64,000 nt of DNA from NCBI GenBank assembly GCA_003222135.1, contig QHUM01000057.1, forward strand, positions 1-64,000, read 5' to 3'. Below the pieces are notes generated by a model. It was given only the letters and a program-made list of their open reading frames with translations. It did no database searches and was not told where the DNA came from. Source of the stretch: Gemmatimonadota bacterium (GTDB lineage: Bacteria; Gemmatimonadota; Gemmatimonadetes; Gemmatimonadales; GWC2-71-9). This document shows, piece after piece, positions 63,628 to 64,000 of this stretch. A program made the translations under genes and the position numbers. Within the stretch, counting starts at the first letter, position 1; each line of letters starts with the position of its first letter.

Positions 63628-64000
63628 GGCGCACCATTCCCACCCAGCAGCGCACATGCCAGCCGCACATACGCGTCCGCGCCGGCCGCCAGCTCCTCGA
63701 GCGAGATCCGCTCGTGGGCGGTGTGCGCATCGAGGATCGACCCCGGTCCGATGAGGAGGGGGGCGCCCCAGTTCGCCAGATGCGGAATGTCGGTCGTGAA
63801 CCGGACCACGCACGTCTCGAATCCCGGCACGGTCGTAAGCCGGACGGGGTTCACGGCGGTCAGGTACTCGATGCGGGCCCGCCCCCCGACGGTCTGCTCG
63901 AGCAGCTGCTTCACGGGCGCGGCGTCCGTCACGAGACGGATCTGCAGGTCGGCCCGCGCGTCGCCCGCTACCACGTTGGGCCGCGAGCCGCCCGCGATCA
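63624..64000 (-). CDS. M20-family peptidase, 5' part outside the window
   Basis: Open to the window edge. The frame reads GGSRPNVVAGDARADLQIRL, the dimerisation-domain pattern of ArgE/DapE-type zinc amidohydrolases, then FTTDIPHLANWGAPLLIGPG and the final metal-ligand His in DAHTAHERIS. First or an early gene of the dap operon, so succinyl-DAP desuccinylase (dapE) is the natural guess, though acetylornithine deacetylase-like or carboxypeptidase activity cannot be excluded. Overlaps dapB by ATGA. Confidence 0.85.
   Translation of the reverse strand, partial: IAGGSRPNVVAGDARADLQIRLVTDAAPVKQLLEQTVGGRARIEYLTAVNPVRLTTVPGFETCVVRFTTDIPHLANWGAPLLIGPGSILDAHTAHERISLEELAAGADAYVRLACALLGGNGAP

Overview
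The window reads as one piece of chromosome from a GC-rich, Gram-negative-type bacterium. Several features point to a Gemmatimonadota-like or similar diderm lineage, probably known from a metagenome. These are very high GC, a GWxTD-domain lipoprotein/periplasmic protein, FHA/Ser-Thr kinase/PP2C signalling, a peptidase-propeller-barrel outer-membrane protein, peptidoglycan-recycling genes and DAP-pathway lysine synthesis. The lineage is an inference; no rRNA or tRNA gene is visible to anchor it. Start codons are often GTG or TTG, neighbouring genes overlap by 1-8 bases (ATGA, GTGA, TAATG), and several promoters lie only a few bases before the start codon.

Bases 1-13715 hold the 3' part of tuf and then a continuous S10-spc ribosomal protein operon (rpsJ to rplO), followed by secY, adk and map, all on the plus strand. 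The usual continuation (infA/rpmJ, rpsM, rpsK, rpsD, rpoA, rplQ) is absent: a convergent operon of an inositol-monophosphatase-like enzyme and a fused formimidoyltransferase-cyclodeaminase follows. Several r-proteins carry long low-complexity tails, most strikingly S5 and L5.

Bases 16004-28479 hold housekeeping and accessory metabolism: trpS, an MgtC-like membrane protein, a 2-hydroxyacid dehydrogenase, a PilT-like ATPase, a DapA-family lyase, a membrane M28 peptidase, purA, a YpdA-like flavoprotein, glycerate kinase, glyS, a metallopeptidase-like protein, a receiver-like protein and Hsp20. Between ypdA and the glycerate kinase gene a well-formed c-di-GMP-I (GEMM) riboswitch followed by an intrinsic terminator lies on the minus strand with no gene behind it.

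Bases 28657-37743 hold a beta-propeller protein, a run of three tiny proteins (one ubiquitin-like), an HDAC-like deacetylase, a dipeptide epimerase, priA, and an arginine/ornithine cluster (ornithine-cyclodeaminase-like protein, unknown protein, pyruvoyl arginine decarboxylase, CcdA). Bases 37926-43909 hold a frame-broken lipoprotein gene, gamma-glutamyltransferase, and a peptidoglycan-recycling operon (murQ, anmK, nagZ-like).

Bases 43931-48932 (minus) are a four-gene phospho-signalling cassette: double zinc-ribbon/FHA protein, kinase, PP2C phosphatase, and an FHA-trypsin-like protease that is now frameshifted. Bases 49026-58510 (plus) hold cell-envelope genes: an amidase lipoprotein, the large peptidase-propeller-barrel protein, the GWxTD protein, a kinase with PEGA and TonB-C-like ends, and a gamma-carbonic-anhydrase-like protein. 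The window closes with nrdJ and the convergent dap operon (M20 peptidase, dapB, dapA, dapD).

Scattered through the window are several families of short palindromic or inverted repeats. Some are intergenic; others are fused into coding sequence (rplE, the M28 peptidase 3' end, the 961-residue outer-membrane protein 5' end).
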